From Salinimicrobium soli (GTDB lineage: Bacteria > Bacteroidota > Bacteroidia > Flavobacteriales > Flavobacteriaceae): a stretch of 64,000 bases of DNA. How positions within the stretch are numbered: the first letter of the stretch is position 1; each line of letters begins with the position of its first letter. Positions 25,946-33,920 of the stretch are shown piece after piece. The DNA lies in assembly GCF_048323655.1 (NCBI RefSeq), contig NZ_JBLUWW010000001.1:682001-746000 (forward strand). Reading direction: 5' to 3'. A program made the translations under genes and the position numbers. The notes below the pieces were generated by a model. The model ran no database searches. It saw only the letters and a list, made by a program, of their open reading frames with translations, and had not been told where the DNA came from.

Positions 25946-27730
25946 ATGCGCATCCTCTACGTCATCCTCTTATTTTTCCTCTTACCCTTTTCCGGCTTTT
26001 CGCAAACCGAACAGCTGGCAAAAAATTATTTTGACCGCGGAGAGTTTGAAAAAGCTCTGAACATCTATCAAAAGTTACTTAAGGAAGAACCGGGGAATGC
26101 GTCACATTTTGCCGGACTTATCGCTACTCACCAGCAACTTGAACAATTTGAAAAAGCGGAAGAATTACTACAGGAGCGCATAAATAATACCGCCAATGCT
26201 CCGCATTACCTGGTAGAATTGGGTCACAATTACGAACTCCAGAAAAGGAACGAGCAGGCGGCACAGTTCTATGATGAAGCACTGCGCGCCATCGAATCCC
26301 GCCCGAACTACGCCTATTCCATCGCCCGCACCTTTGAAAAATACAGTCTCCTGGACCGGGCCGTGAAGGCTTATGAGCTGGGGATGAAAATGAATCCTGA
26401 TGCCGAATACCACGTGCAGCTGGCAAGGTTGTATGGCGAGCAGGGAGAACTGGAAAAGATGTTCAGCAACTATATTGATGTTCTGGCTTTAAATCCCGGG
26501 TTGTTGCCCGGCGTGAGCAGGATCTATGGACAATTTATTACAGACGATCCCACTAATGAAGCCAATGTAATTTTCAAAAATCTGCTGCTGAAGAAACTTC
26601 AGGAAGACCAGAACATTCTTTTTAACCAGATGCTCAGCTGGCTCTTTGTCCAACAAAAGGAATATAAAAAAGCCTTTTTACAGGAGAAAGCTATTTACCG
26701 GCGTAACGACCAGGGGTTAGGTTCCATAATGCAGCTTACTACCCTTGCAAAGGAGGAAGGAGAATCTGAAACCGCCCTGGAGGTCCTGAATTTCATTATT
26801 GAGGAAACTCCGCAGGAAGACATAAAGATCCAGGCACATCAGCTGCGGCTGAATATTCTTCAGGATATTCTTCCGGAGGAGAAGTATGCTGAAATAGAAA
26901 CCTCATACCGGGAGCTTCTGGAAACTTACGGCACCGGCTTCAGCACTCTTTCCCTACAAATTGACTTTGCCAATTTCCTCGCTTTTAAAGATGGCCGGGT
27001 GGAGGAAGGGGAGCAGCTTTTAAAAAGTTATTTAAAGAACAAGCTGAAAAAGTTTGAAGAGGCGGCAGTAAAAATGGCACTTGCAGACATACTTGTGCTG
27101 GATGAGAAGTTCAACGAAGCCTTGATCTATTTCACCCAGGTCCAAAACCTGGTAGAGAATGATGTGATTGCACAGATGGCGAGGTTCAAGGTGGCAAAAA
27201 CGAGTTATTACAAAGGAGATTTTAAATGGGCGGTGATTCAGCTGGATGTGTTGAAAGCAGCTACTTCGCAGTTGATCGCGAATGATGCTATGGAACTGAG
27301 CCTGTTGATCTCCGAAAATTCCCTGGAAGATTCTACTCAAACAGCCCTCAAGAAATATGCACGTGCAGAACTGTTGGCTTTTCAGAAGAAAGAAGACGAA
27401 GCAATTCAACTACTAGATAGTGTTTTGCTGCAGCATAAAGGAGAAAAGATAGAGGATGACGCCCTTTTAGCCCAAGGTAAATTGTATGAGGAACAGGGGG
27501 CTTATGAAAAAGCTGAAGCAAACTATCTGAAGTTGATAGAATATTATAATGATGGTGTTTTGGCTGATAATGCCCACTTCCGGTTAGCCGAATTATACCT
27601 GAGAGAACTGGATGAACCCGAAAAGGCACGGGACTTTTATGAAAAAATAGTCTTTAATTACGCCGATAGTATTTACTTTGTCGACGCCCGGAAAAAATTC
27701 CGCAGGCTCAGGGGAGATGCTTTGGAATAG
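25946..27730 (+). CDS. Exported TPR-repeat protein
   Basis: A 594-residue protein with signal peptide MRILYVILLFFLLPFSGFSQ, then tandem tetratricopeptide repeats across almost the full length (AKNYFDRGEFEKALNIYQKLL, NYELQKRNEQAAQFYDEAL, ...KLYEEQGAYEKAEANYLKLI, FRLAELYLRELDEPEKARDFY). It is probably a periplasmic or outer-membrane-associated scaffold; partner unknown. Start choice: a near-consensus box TATCTTTA at 25924-25931 overlaps the earlier ATG at 25931, so 25946 is preferred. An earlier start would add MKNSC. Confidence 0.85.
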   Translation: MRILYVILLFFLLPFSGFSQTEQLAKNYFDRGEFEKALNIYQKLLKEEPGNASHFAGLIATHQQLEQFEKAEELLQERINNTANAPHYLVELGHNYELQKRNEQAAQFYDEALRAIESRPNYAYSIARTFEKYSLLDRAVKAYELGMKMNPDAEYHVQLARLYGEQGELEKMFSNYIDVLALNPGLLPGVSRIYGQFITDDPTNEANVIFKNLLLKKLQEDQNILFNQMLSWLFVQQKEYKKAFLQEKAIYRRNDQGLGSIMQLTTLAKEEGESETALEVLNFIIEETPQEDIKIQAHQLRLNILQDILPEEKYAEIETSYRELLETYGTGFSTLSLQIDFANFLAFKDGRVEEGEQLLKSYLKNKLKKFEEAAVKMALADILVLDEKFNEALIYFTQVQNLVENDVIAQMARFKVAKTSYYKGDFKWAVIQLDVLKAATSQLIANDAMELSLLISENSLEDSTQTALKKYARAELLAFQKKEDEAIQLLDSVLLQHKGEKIEDDALLAQGKLYEEQGAYEKAEANYLKLIEYYNDGVLADNAHFRLAELYLRELDEPEKARDFYEKIVFNYADSIYFVDARKKFRRLRGDALE

Positions 27731-27757
27731 GGTGCCAAAAAATTAGAAAATCACGAT

Positions 27758-28066
27758 ATGTACATTTACAACGTTACGATCAATATACAGGAAGATATTC
27801 ACGATGAATGGGTGGAATGGATGAAAAAGGAACACATTCCGGAAATGCTTGATACGGGAAAATTTTCCAGGGCCCTTATGACCCGCGTTATGGTGAATGA
27901 AGAAATGGGTGGCATCACCTATTCGGTCCAATATACTACCGAAAGTAAGGAAATGTTGCAGCGGTACTATGACGAAGATGCCGCTACACTTCGTGCAAAG
28001 ACAAAACCTTTTGAAGGAAAATTTGTTGCTTTCAGGACCGAACTTCAGGTTGTTAGCGAACAGTAA
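27758..28066 (+). CDS. DUF4286 family protein
   Basis: A 102-residue cytoplasmic protein (MYIYNVTINIQEDIHDEWVE, EHIPEMLDTGKFSRALMTRV, YTTESKEMLQRYYDEDAATL) that I recognise as DUF4286, a ferredoxin-like/dimeric alpha-beta barrel fold widespread in Bacteroidota. Function unknown. It starts 27 bp after the TPR gene and lies 33 bp before rsmA, so co-transcription is likely. Confidence 0.85.
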   Translation: MYIYNVTINIQEDIHDEWVEWMKKEHIPEMLDTGKFSRALMTRVMVNEEMGGITYSVQYTTESKEMLQRYYDEDAATLRAKTKPFEGKFVAFRTELQVVSEQ

Positions 28067-28099
28067 TAATTTCAATGGCCACAGGTCAAAATCCGGTAC

Positions 28100-28948
28100 A
28101 TGAAAAAGAACTTCCGAAAATACAGTCCTGGAAAAGGACAGCGGCCCAGTCATGAAGAAGCTGAAGGAGAGGTTAGAGCAAAAAAACATCTTGGGCAGCA
28201 CTTCCTGAAAGATGAAGATGTAGCTGAAAAGATCGGCGACACCCTTAGTTATTCCGGATACAAACATGTGTTGGAAATAGGTCCGGGGATGGGAGTGCTC
28301 ACTAAATATATCCTGCGGAAGGAGATAGATGTCCACGTAATTGAAATTGACACAGAAAGTGTGGCTTACCTGCAGGAGCATTATCCTCAGTTGCAGGGGA
28401 AGGTACACGAAAAGGACTTTTTGAAGCATGACCTCAGTGAGATCTTTGGGCAGGAGCAATTCGCCATCATAGGCAATTTCCCTTACAATATTTCTACCCA
28501 GATCGTTTTTAAGATGTTGGAGTTGCGGCAGTATATTCCCGAATTTTCAGGGATGTTTCAAAAGGAGGTAGCTCAGCGAATTTGTGAAAAGGAAGGCAGC
28601 AAGACCTACGGAATTTTGTCTGTACTCGTACAGGCTTTTTATGAGGCTGAATATCTGTTCACCGTGCCGCCGTCAGTGTTCAATCCGCCGCCAAAGGTGG
28701 ACAGTGGAGTGTTGAGGTTGAGCAGAAAAGAGGATTTTTCACTGCCGTGTAATGAAAAACTATTTTTCAGGGTGGTAAAGACCGCTTTTCAGCAGCGCAG
28801 AAAAACCCTTCGAAACAGCCTTAAAAGCTTTGATCTTCCTGAAAATATTAAAGAAGATAGTATCTTTGGGCAGCGGCCGGAGCAGCTAAGCACCACACAG
28901 TTTATTGAATTGACCCAAATAATTGAACCCCATGCAGTTCGAGATTAA
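28100..28948 (+). CDS. rsmA: 16S rRNA (adenine1518/1519-N6) dimethyltransferase
   Basis: A 282-residue SAM-dependent enzyme dimethylating two adjacent adenines in helix 45 of 16S rRNA. Motifs: KKHLGQHFLKDEDVAEKI, SAM-binding VLEIGPGMGVLTKYIL, acidic motif VIEIDTESV, catalytic GNFPYNIST, and C-terminal helical region FQQRRKTLRNSL. A basic N-terminal extension of about 25 residues (MKKNFRKYSPGKGQR) precedes the family core; it could be real or the start could be further in, but no later ATG precedes the core. It overlaps mgtE by 17 bp. Confidence 0.96.
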   Translation: MKKNFRKYSPGKGQRPSHEEAEGEVRAKKHLGQHFLKDEDVAEKIGDTLSYSGYKHVLEIGPGMGVLTKYILRKEIDVHVIEIDTESVAYLQEHYPQLQGKVHEKDFLKHDLSEIFGQEQFAIIGNFPYNISTQIVFKMLELRQYIPEFSGMFQKEVAQRICEKEGSKTYGILSVLVQAFYEAEYLFTVPPSVFNPPPKVDSGVLRLSRKEDFSLPCNEKLFFRVVKTAFQQRRKTLRNSLKSFDLPENIKEDSIFGQRPEQLSTTQFIELTQIIEPHAVRD

Positions 28949-30284
28949 TGACGAATACATTGAAAACATTCAGCATCTCATTGAAGAACACAGAGATGAT
29001 GAACTGTTACTGCAGCTGGAGGAAGTCCACCATGCCGATATAGCCGAGATCATTGATGAACTTACTCTCGACGAGGCTACCTACATCATAAAATTACTGG
29101 ACAGCACCCAGACTTCTGAAGCTCTTATGGAGCTGGAAGAAGACGTGAGGGAGCGTATTCTCGACAATCTTTCGGCGAAAGAGATCGCCGAGGAGCTTGA
29201 GAACATGGATACCGATGATGCTGCCGATATTATCGCCGAACTTTCCGAAGAAAGAAAGCAGGAGGTAATTGGGGAGATCATTGATGAGGAACATGCCGAG
29301 CACATTGTAGAACTGCTCCGATACGATGAGAATTCTGCCGGGGGATTAATGGCTAAGGAGCTTGTTAAGGTGAATGAGAACTGGAGTGTGACTGGTTGTA
29401 TGACTGAAATGCGCGCCCAGGCTGAGAATGTAACCCGGGTTCATTCCATCTATGTAGTGGACGATAAAGGGAAACTGAAGGGTAGACTTTCTCTGAAAGA
29501 CCTGCTTACCGCACCGAGTAAAGCAAATATCAGCGACATCTACATCCCTAAAGTTGATTATGTGAACGTGCATACCAAAGGAGATGAGGTAGCGCGTATC
29601 ATGCAGAAATATGACCTTGAAGCGATCCCGGTAGTCGACGAGATGGGTCGCTTGGTAGGTCGTGTCACGATTGACGATATTGTGGATTTCATCAGGGATG
29701 AGGCCGAAAAAGATTACCAGATGGCGGCGGGTATCTCTGAAGATGTAGAGGCCGATGACTCCATTCTGAGGCTTACCCGGGCGAGATTACCGTGGTTGAT
29801 CCTCGCATTGCTGGGAGGTTTTGTCTCTGTTACTGTTTTAGGGACTTTTGATGCCGCAATGCAGGAACATGCTGCTTTGTTCTTTTTTGTTCCGCTCATC
29901 GCAGCGATGGCGGGGAATGTGGGTGTACAATCTTCGGCTATTGTATTGCAAGGTCTCGCCAACCAAAGTCTAAGCGGTTCCCTGTTGAACCGGCTTATTA
30001 AAGAGATACTTCTGAGTTTATTAAATGGAGCTGCCCTCGCTCTTTTACTCATTGTAGGCGGAATTTTCCTGCTGGGATTTGATTTCTTGTTTGGATTGAC
30101 TGTGGGAATATCGCTTATCTCGGTGATCGTGATCGCTTCGCTAATTGGAACGTTCGTACCTATTATTCTGGATAAATTCGGAATCGATCCTGCGATGGCA
30201 ACCGGGCCTTTCATTACTACCAGTAATGACATTTTCGGGATCCTTATTTACTTTACCATCGCCAAAATGATCTTAGGTTTTTAG
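28932..30284 (+). CDS. mgtE: Magnesium transporter MgtE
   Basis: A 450-residue magnesium channel. Order: cytosolic helical N-domain (about 1-130, with LSAKEIAEELENMDTDDAAD), a CBS pair (about 135-260, VHSIYVVDDKGKLKGRLSLKDLL and AIPVVDEMGRLVGRVTIDDIV), and five membrane helices to the end (RLPWLILALLGGFVSVTVLG, PLIAAMAGNVGVQSSAIVLQ, FITTSNDIFGILIYF). The CBS/N-domains sense Mg2+ and gate the pore. ATG 28932 overlaps the rsmA end. Confidence 0.96.
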   Translation: MQFEINDEYIENIQHLIEEHRDDELLLQLEEVHHADIAEIIDELTLDEATYIIKLLDSTQTSEALMELEEDVRERILDNLSAKEIAEELENMDTDDAADIIAELSEERKQEVIGEIIDEEHAEHIVELLRYDENSAGGLMAKELVKVNENWSVTGCMTEMRAQAENVTRVHSIYVVDDKGKLKGRLSLKDLLTAPSKANISDIYIPKVDYVNVHTKGDEVARIMQKYDLEAIPVVDEMGRLVGRVTIDDIVDFIRDEAEKDYQMAAGISEDVEADDSILRLTRARLPWLILALLGGFVSVTVLGTFDAAMQEHAALFFFVPLIAAMAGNVGVQSSAIVLQGLANQSLSGSLLNRLIKEILLSLLNGAALALLLIVGGIFLLGFDFLFGLTVGISLISVIVIASLIGTFVPIILDKFGIDPAMATGPFITTSNDIFGILIYFTIAKMILGF

Positions 30285-30365
30285 GACCTGTCGCTCGTTT
30301 TTCCCGGCTCAAATTTTTTACCTTAGTAGATCTTCTTCAGGAAGAGGTGTCAAAAATGCCATTTT

Positions 30366-30731
30366 ATGAAAGCTATTGATCCAAAAGAAAAATTAACTCG
30401 CTTCAGCAATCACTGGCACCCAAGGCAAATAGGCGTGGTGAATGATATGCAGGTATTGGTGGCAAAGGTCAAAGATGAGTTTGTATGGCACCAGCATGAT
30501 GAGGAAGATGAATTGTTCCAGGTATTAAAAGGAACGCTGTACCTTCAGTTTGAAGATCACACCGAAACCGTTAAGGAAGGAGAGATCATCATAGTTCCAA
30601 AAGGATTAAAACATTGTCCCATGACCAAAGATGGGGAGGAAGTGCATATCATGCTGTTCGAAAAGCTCAGCACCAAACATACCGGAGACGTAAAAGACAG
30701 CCTCACCCAATCTGACTATCCAAAAATCTGA
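30366..30731 (+). CDS. Cupin domain protein
   Basis: A 121-residue single-domain cupin: WHQHDEEDELFQVLKGTLYLQFE is cupin motif 1 (His, His, Glu) and GEIIIVPKGLKHCPM is motif 2 with the fourth ligand. It probably binds a divalent metal; substrate unknown. The start codon lies at the edge of a degenerate CAAAAATGnCATTTT palindrome (30350-30367). It is 6 bp before the 2-hydroxyacid dehydrogenase gene, so they form an operon. Confidence 0.85.
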   Translation: MKAIDPKEKLTRFSNHWHPRQIGVVNDMQVLVAKVKDEFVWHQHDEEDELFQVLKGTLYLQFEDHTETVKEGEIIIVPKGLKHCPMTKDGEEVHIMLFEKLSTKHTGDVKDSLTQSDYPKI

Positions 30732-30737
30732 TTTTTC

Positions 30738-31691
30738 ATGATCATTCTGCACGCAGACAGTAATCATCCTACTCTTATTCACCGGCTTCAGGAAGCGGGC
30801 CATCACAATATTGAAGCCTACAATCAAAGCCGGGAGGAGATCCTTGAAAATCAACATTTATATGATGGAATTGTAATTCGAAGCAGGTTCCGTATCAATA
30901 AAGAATTCATGGATGCAGCTCCCAACCTGAAATTCATTGCACGGGTAGGCGCGGGACTCGAAAGTATTGATGTAGAATATGCCGAAAAGCGGGGGATTGC
31001 TCTTTTTTCTGCACCCGAAGGTAATCGCAACGCGGTGGGAGAACATGCGCTGGGAATGTTACTTTCTCTATTCAACAACCTTAATAAAGCCGACAGGCAG
31101 GTGCGGGAAGGTTTCTGGTACCGCGAAGCCAACAGGGGAGTGGAGCTGGAAGGGAAAACGGTGGGGATCATTGGCTACGGAAATATGGGCCGATCGTTCG
31201 CCAAAAAACTCCGGGGATTCGATGTGAAGGTGCTTTGTTATGACATTCTGGATGGCGTGGGTGACGAATATGCCCGGCAGGTCTCTCTGCATGAACTGCA
31301 GCAGGAAATTGATGTGTTAAGCCTGCACACTCCCTGGACCGAGCTCACCAACCAGATGGTAAATTCTGAATTTATCAATGCTTTTGAAAAGCCATTTTGG
31401 TTCATCAATACGGCGCGCGGAAAAAGTGTGGTCACGGCAGACCTGGTGGAGGCCCTGAACAACAAAAAGATCCTGGGAGCAGGCCTGGATGTACTGGAGT
31501 ATGAAAAATCCTCTTTTGAACACCTTTTTACAGGACCTGAAGTAATGCCCGAAGCTCTGCAAGAGCTACTGGTGATGGAAAACGTACTGCTGAGTCCGCA
31601 TGTTGCAGGCTGGACCGTGGAATCTCACCGCAAGCTCGCAGATACGATTGCCACAAAGATCATAGAGCACTTTGGGGCTGCCGGGGAATAG
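30738..31691 (+). CDS. D-2-hydroxyacid dehydrogenase family protein
   Basis: A 317-residue NAD-dependent dehydrogenase of the phosphoglycerate/formate dehydrogenase family. Substrate domain contains RVGAGLESIDVEYAEKRGI, the Rossmann motif is VGIIGYGNMGRSFAKKL, the catalytic Arg lies in FINTARGKSVV, and the catalytic His in SPHVAGWTVES. It lacks the ACT domain of long SerA proteins. Substrate could be 3-phosphoglycerate or another 2-hydroxyacid; context (cupin upstream) does not decide. Confidence 0.88.
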   Translation: MIILHADSNHPTLIHRLQEAGHHNIEAYNQSREEILENQHLYDGIVIRSRFRINKEFMDAAPNLKFIARVGAGLESIDVEYAEKRGIALFSAPEGNRNAVGEHALGMLLSLFNNLNKADRQVREGFWYREANRGVELEGKTVGIIGYGNMGRSFAKKLRGFDVKVLCYDILDGVGDEYARQVSLHELQQEIDVLSLHTPWTELTNQMVNSEFINAFEKPFWFINTARGKSVVTADLVEALNNKKILGAGLDVLEYEKSSFEHLFTGPEVMPEALQELLVMENVLLSPHVAGWTVESHRKLADTIATKIIEHFGAAGE

Positions 31692-31758
31692 ATCCGGCTT
31701 TTTCAATGACTTTGTCAGATTGGTAATTTCGAACGTAACTTTTACTCTTTGCCTTGTG

Positions 31759-32109
31759 TTACTCTCTCAATATTTTCTCCAGTTTCTTTCCTCTTGCCAG
31801 TTCGTCTATTAATTTATCCAGGTATCTTATCTTTTGCATGAGTGGATCCTCGATCTCTTCCACCCTGTAACCACAGATCACTCCTTTAATTTTTGAAACG
31901 TTTGGATTTATCTGGGGTGCCTGGCCATAAAATTCTTCGAAATTGGTTTTTTGATCGAGCCTTTGCTGTAGTTCTTCCCGGCTATAGCCTGTGAGCCAGC
32001 AAATAATAGTATCCACCTCTTCCTTTGTACGGCCTTTCTTCTCTGCCTTGTTGACGTAATGTGGATAGACGCTTGCAAAGGACGTAGTAAAGATGCGGTG
32101 GGTTTTCAT
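31759..32109 (-). CDS. DUF2200 family protein
   Basis: A 116-residue protein with the DUF2200 pattern: HRIFTTSFASVYPHYVNKAE, KKGRTKEEVDTIICWLTGY, FYGQAPQINPNVSKIKGVIC. Function unknown; the family is often seen in mobile or accessory contexts. It is convergent with the dehydrogenase gene and lies in reverse orientation just before the cassette-like units at 32131-33880. Whether it is itself an inverted cassette is uncertain because I cannot find a good left-hand site. Confidence 0.85.
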   Translation of the reverse strand: MKTHRIFTTSFASVYPHYVNKAEKKGRTKEEVDTIICWLTGYSREELQQRLDQKTNFEEFYGQAPQINPNVSKIKGVICGYRVEEIEDPLMQKIRYLDKLIDELARGKKLEKILRE

Positions 32110-32130
32110 TGTAAAGCCGTTAATTTTATT

Positions 32131-32187
32131 GGGTAATAAAGGTAGTCATAAATGCTATTTTAGAGTACTTTTATTACTACGTTACCC
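32131..32187 (+). repeat. Degenerate attC-like site, left end of cassette array
   Basis: GGGTAA at the left pairs with TTACCC at the right, and TAAAGGTAGTC pairs with most of GAGTACTTTTA, with extra unpaired bases only on the right arm. It ends in GTTACCC (32181-32187). It is shorter and more degenerate than the two 130-bp sites to its right. The interior contains a worn copy of the CAAAAATGnCATTTTTG palindrome (ATAAATGCTATTTTAG). Confidence 0.5.
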
Positions 32188-32199
32188 AAAATTTGAAAA

Positions 32200-32505
32200 A
32201 TGAGCACTCTTAAAACCACCTCAGATGTGAGCGGACAAGTGAAAAAATTGACAATTTTAAAAGTCTACTCCCTAATTTACATTTTTGGCTGTTTAGGTTT
32301 TGCATTACTTAATTGGAAAGTTCTGACTTATGAAGAAGGTTGGGGAATGGTGGGAATGATCGGACTGATTTCACTCGGACTTTTAGGTCTGATAGTAGAT
32401 TTTATTTTAATAAAACTGATCCCGACAAAATGGTTGTTTCACCTAATCGAATTACTTATAGTTTTCTTTTTCTCAATCGAATTATGGATAAGCTTTAAAA
32501 AATAA
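32200..32505 (+). CDS. Cassette 1: small membrane protein of unknown function
   Basis: A 101-residue protein with about three hydrophobic helices (LTILKVYSLIYIFGCLGFAL, MVGMIGLISLGLLGLIVDFI, LFHLIELLIVFFFSIELWI). No family recognised. Codon use is AT-rich compared with neighbours such as mgtE. The ATG is 13 bp after the left attC-like site and the stop is 7 bp before the next, the tight packing typical of integron cassette genes. The unit begins TTACCCAAA and ends TTTGGGTAA, complementary to each other. Confidence 0.7.
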   Translation: MSTLKTTSDVSGQVKKLTILKVYSLIYIFGCLGFALLNWKVLTYEEGWGMVGMIGLISLGLLGLIVDFILIKLIPTKWLFHLIELLIVFFFSIELWISFKK

Positions 32506-32511
32506 AACTTT

Positions 32512-32641
32512 GGGTAACAACGTATAAAAAAAATGCTAAAACCTGTCTCGAATCGAAGCTTCCTGCTCGTTTGCAACGCCTGATTGTCCTGCGGACAATC
32601 ACGCTCGCCAGCTCGCACTGTTTTTATACGGAACGTTGTAC
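32512..32641 (+). repeat. attC-like recombination site 1 (130 bp)
   Basis: An imperfect inverted repeat in the layout of an integron attC site: R'' GGGTAAC, spacer AAC, L'' GTATAAAAA on the left; L' TTTTTATAC, spacer GGAAC, R' GTTGTAC on the right. L''/L' pair perfectly over 9 bp. The centre holds a separate hairpin GATTGTCC-tgc-GGACAATC. Arms and spacer layout match the site at 33056. R' deviates from the classical GTTRRRY consensus at one position. Confidence 0.7.
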
Positions 32642-32668
32642 ACAATGTAAACCGGAAATCTTGGGTTA

Positions 32669-33046
32669 ATGACACAAGAAAATTATTCAATGTATGCTCG
32701 AAAAGAACTTCTTAGCTCTTTTCCCTACTTTTCTGACTACGAAAGGTTCGAAAATGATGTTTATATAGTGGAATTTCCCAGTCCGCATCAAACAGTCCTT
32801 CTGTGGGTTTCAACCCAAGATAAAGAAATAACAATCGGATTTGACCAAAATAAAGATTGTGTATGGCATATGCATATGAGCCAACTCGGCGCAAATGAAA
32901 TTCAGGACGAACTGAAAGAAGTAATCCACTTAATTAAACGGATTATAAATGGGAGCGAGCTAATAGCTATCGATAGTGAAAAGGAAATTTACCTCACAAG
33001 TGACACTTTTGAAAATGAAAAAATTAAAAAATGGAATGAACTCTGA
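32669..33046 (+). CDS. Cassette 2: unknown soluble protein
   Basis: A 125-residue protein (MTQENYSMYARKELLSSFPY..., HQTVLLWVSTQDKEITIGFD, ELKEVIHLIKRIINGSELIA), acidic, without signal peptide or membrane helix. The mix of strands and a C-terminal helix suggests a small alpha/beta fold. I recognise no family. It sits between two complete attC-like sites: ATG 28 bp after the first, stop 10 bp before the second. AT-rich relative to the flanking chromosome. Confidence 0.7.
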   Translation: MTQENYSMYARKELLSSFPYFSDYERFENDVYIVEFPSPHQTVLLWVSTQDKEITIGFDQNKDCVWHMHMSQLGANEIQDELKEVIHLIKRIINGSELIAIDSEKEIYLTSDTFENEKIKKWNEL

Positions 33047-33055
33047 CAACACTGT

Positions 33056-33185
33056 GCTCAACAACGATTAACACAAATTGCGGAATACCTGTCAAAAATG
33101 ACATTTTTGAATACCTTTTAAAATAGAGTTTAACGGGCAGTTTTTTCTGTCCATCCCGCGACTTGCGTTATTCGGGACGTTGTAC
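33056..33185 (+). repeat. attC-like recombination site 2 (130 bp)
   Basis: R'' GCTCAAC (fits RYYYAAC), spacer AAC, L'' GATTAACACAA; on the right L' TTGCGTTATTC, spacer GGGAC, R' GTTGTAC. L''/L' match at 9 of 11 positions. Same length and same 3-nt/5-nt spacer asymmetry as site 1. A perfect TCAAAAATG-a-CATTTTTGA palindrome lies in its centre (33092-33110). Confidence 0.7.
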
Positions 33186-33201
33186 ACCATTTTACCAACA
33201 C

Positions 33202-33786
33202 ATGAAGATTTACCTTTTCTTTTTAATAATCATTTGCTACAGTTGTAAAAACAACTCTGATATAAATAAAGCCAATGAAGAAGTAGACATTTCTTCTCTT
33301 TCCAAAATTGAGAGAGTAGATCTAGTCAATACTGGAAAAACAATTCCAAATGGAAAAATCACAACTAGTGATAGTTCATCAGTAGACATCAAATCATTTG
33401 AAGGAAAGCTTTTGATAATCGATTTCTGGGCTACCTGGTGTTCTCCATGTTTAAAAGAAGCTCCCGTGTTTAAGAGGTTAGCAACAAAATACAAAAGCTC
33501 AGATGTAGAATTTATTTCTATATCAATTGACCAGAACTTTAATGAATGGAAAAACTTTATCTCTGAAAAAAACTGGACAGGGAAGAATTATTGGTTTGGC
33601 ATGCGAGAAGAGGACGCTTTCTTCTCTTTAGTCTATTCAAAAATTTTAATAAATAACAAAGAAGAGGTCTTAATTGGTCTGCCTAAATATATCTTCGTTT
33701 CTCCTCAGGGATTAATTTTGAATAATTCTAATCTAAGACCAAGTCGCCCTGAATTTGAACAGGAAATAATAAAATACCTAAATTAA
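33202..33786 (+). CDS. Cassette 3: TlpA-like thioredoxin-fold lipoprotein
   Basis: A 194-residue protein with an N-terminal lipoprotein signal (MKIYLFFLIIICYSC) and a thioredoxin-like domain. FWATWCSPCLKEAPVFKRLA carries the redox CxxC, EFISISIDQNFNEWKNFI follows, and the cis-Pro region is LIGLPKYIFVSPQG. It would be a membrane-anchored thiol-disulfide reductase in the periplasm. The ATG at 33202 is chosen because the longer frame (33163) runs through the attC-like site. It starts 17 bp after that site and stops 7 bp before the next left arm. AT-rich, consistent with transfer. Confidence 0.85.
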   Translation: MKIYLFFLIIICYSCKNNSDINKANEEVDISSLSKIERVDLVNTGKTIPNGKITTSDSSSVDIKSFEGKLLIIDFWATWCSPCLKEAPVFKRLATKYKSSDVEFISISIDQNFNEWKNFISEKNWTGKNYWFGMREEDAFFSLVYSKILINNKEEVLIGLPKYIFVSPQGLILNNSNLRPSRPEFEQEIIKYLN

Positions 33787-33792
33787 AACGGT

Positions 33793-33880
33793 GTACAACA
33801 ATGAATAACCCAAATTGCGGAATACCTCTCAAAAATGACTTTTTTGATCCTCTCCTGTTTTTGGAGTTTAAATTCGGGGA
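33793..33880 (+). repeat. attC-like site 3, right half degraded
   Basis: The left half is intact: R'' GTACAAC, spacer AAT, L'' GAATAACCCAA, then ATTGCGGAATACCT as in site 2, followed by a damaged palindrome (TCAAAAATGACTTTTTTGA). The right half is missing except for a possible remnant AATTCGGGGAAAC near 33870-33884. This probably marks the right end of the array. Confidence 0.55.
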
Positions 33881-33920
33881 AACTGAAGAATGAAATTATT
33901 ATTCCATCTCCACTTGGCCT

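Noticed and set aside
31692..32109. DUF2200 gene as an inverted fourth cassette
   Set aside because: It is next to the degenerate site at 32131, but no convincing left-hand site or matching unit end was found near 31692-31758. Left open rather than claimed.
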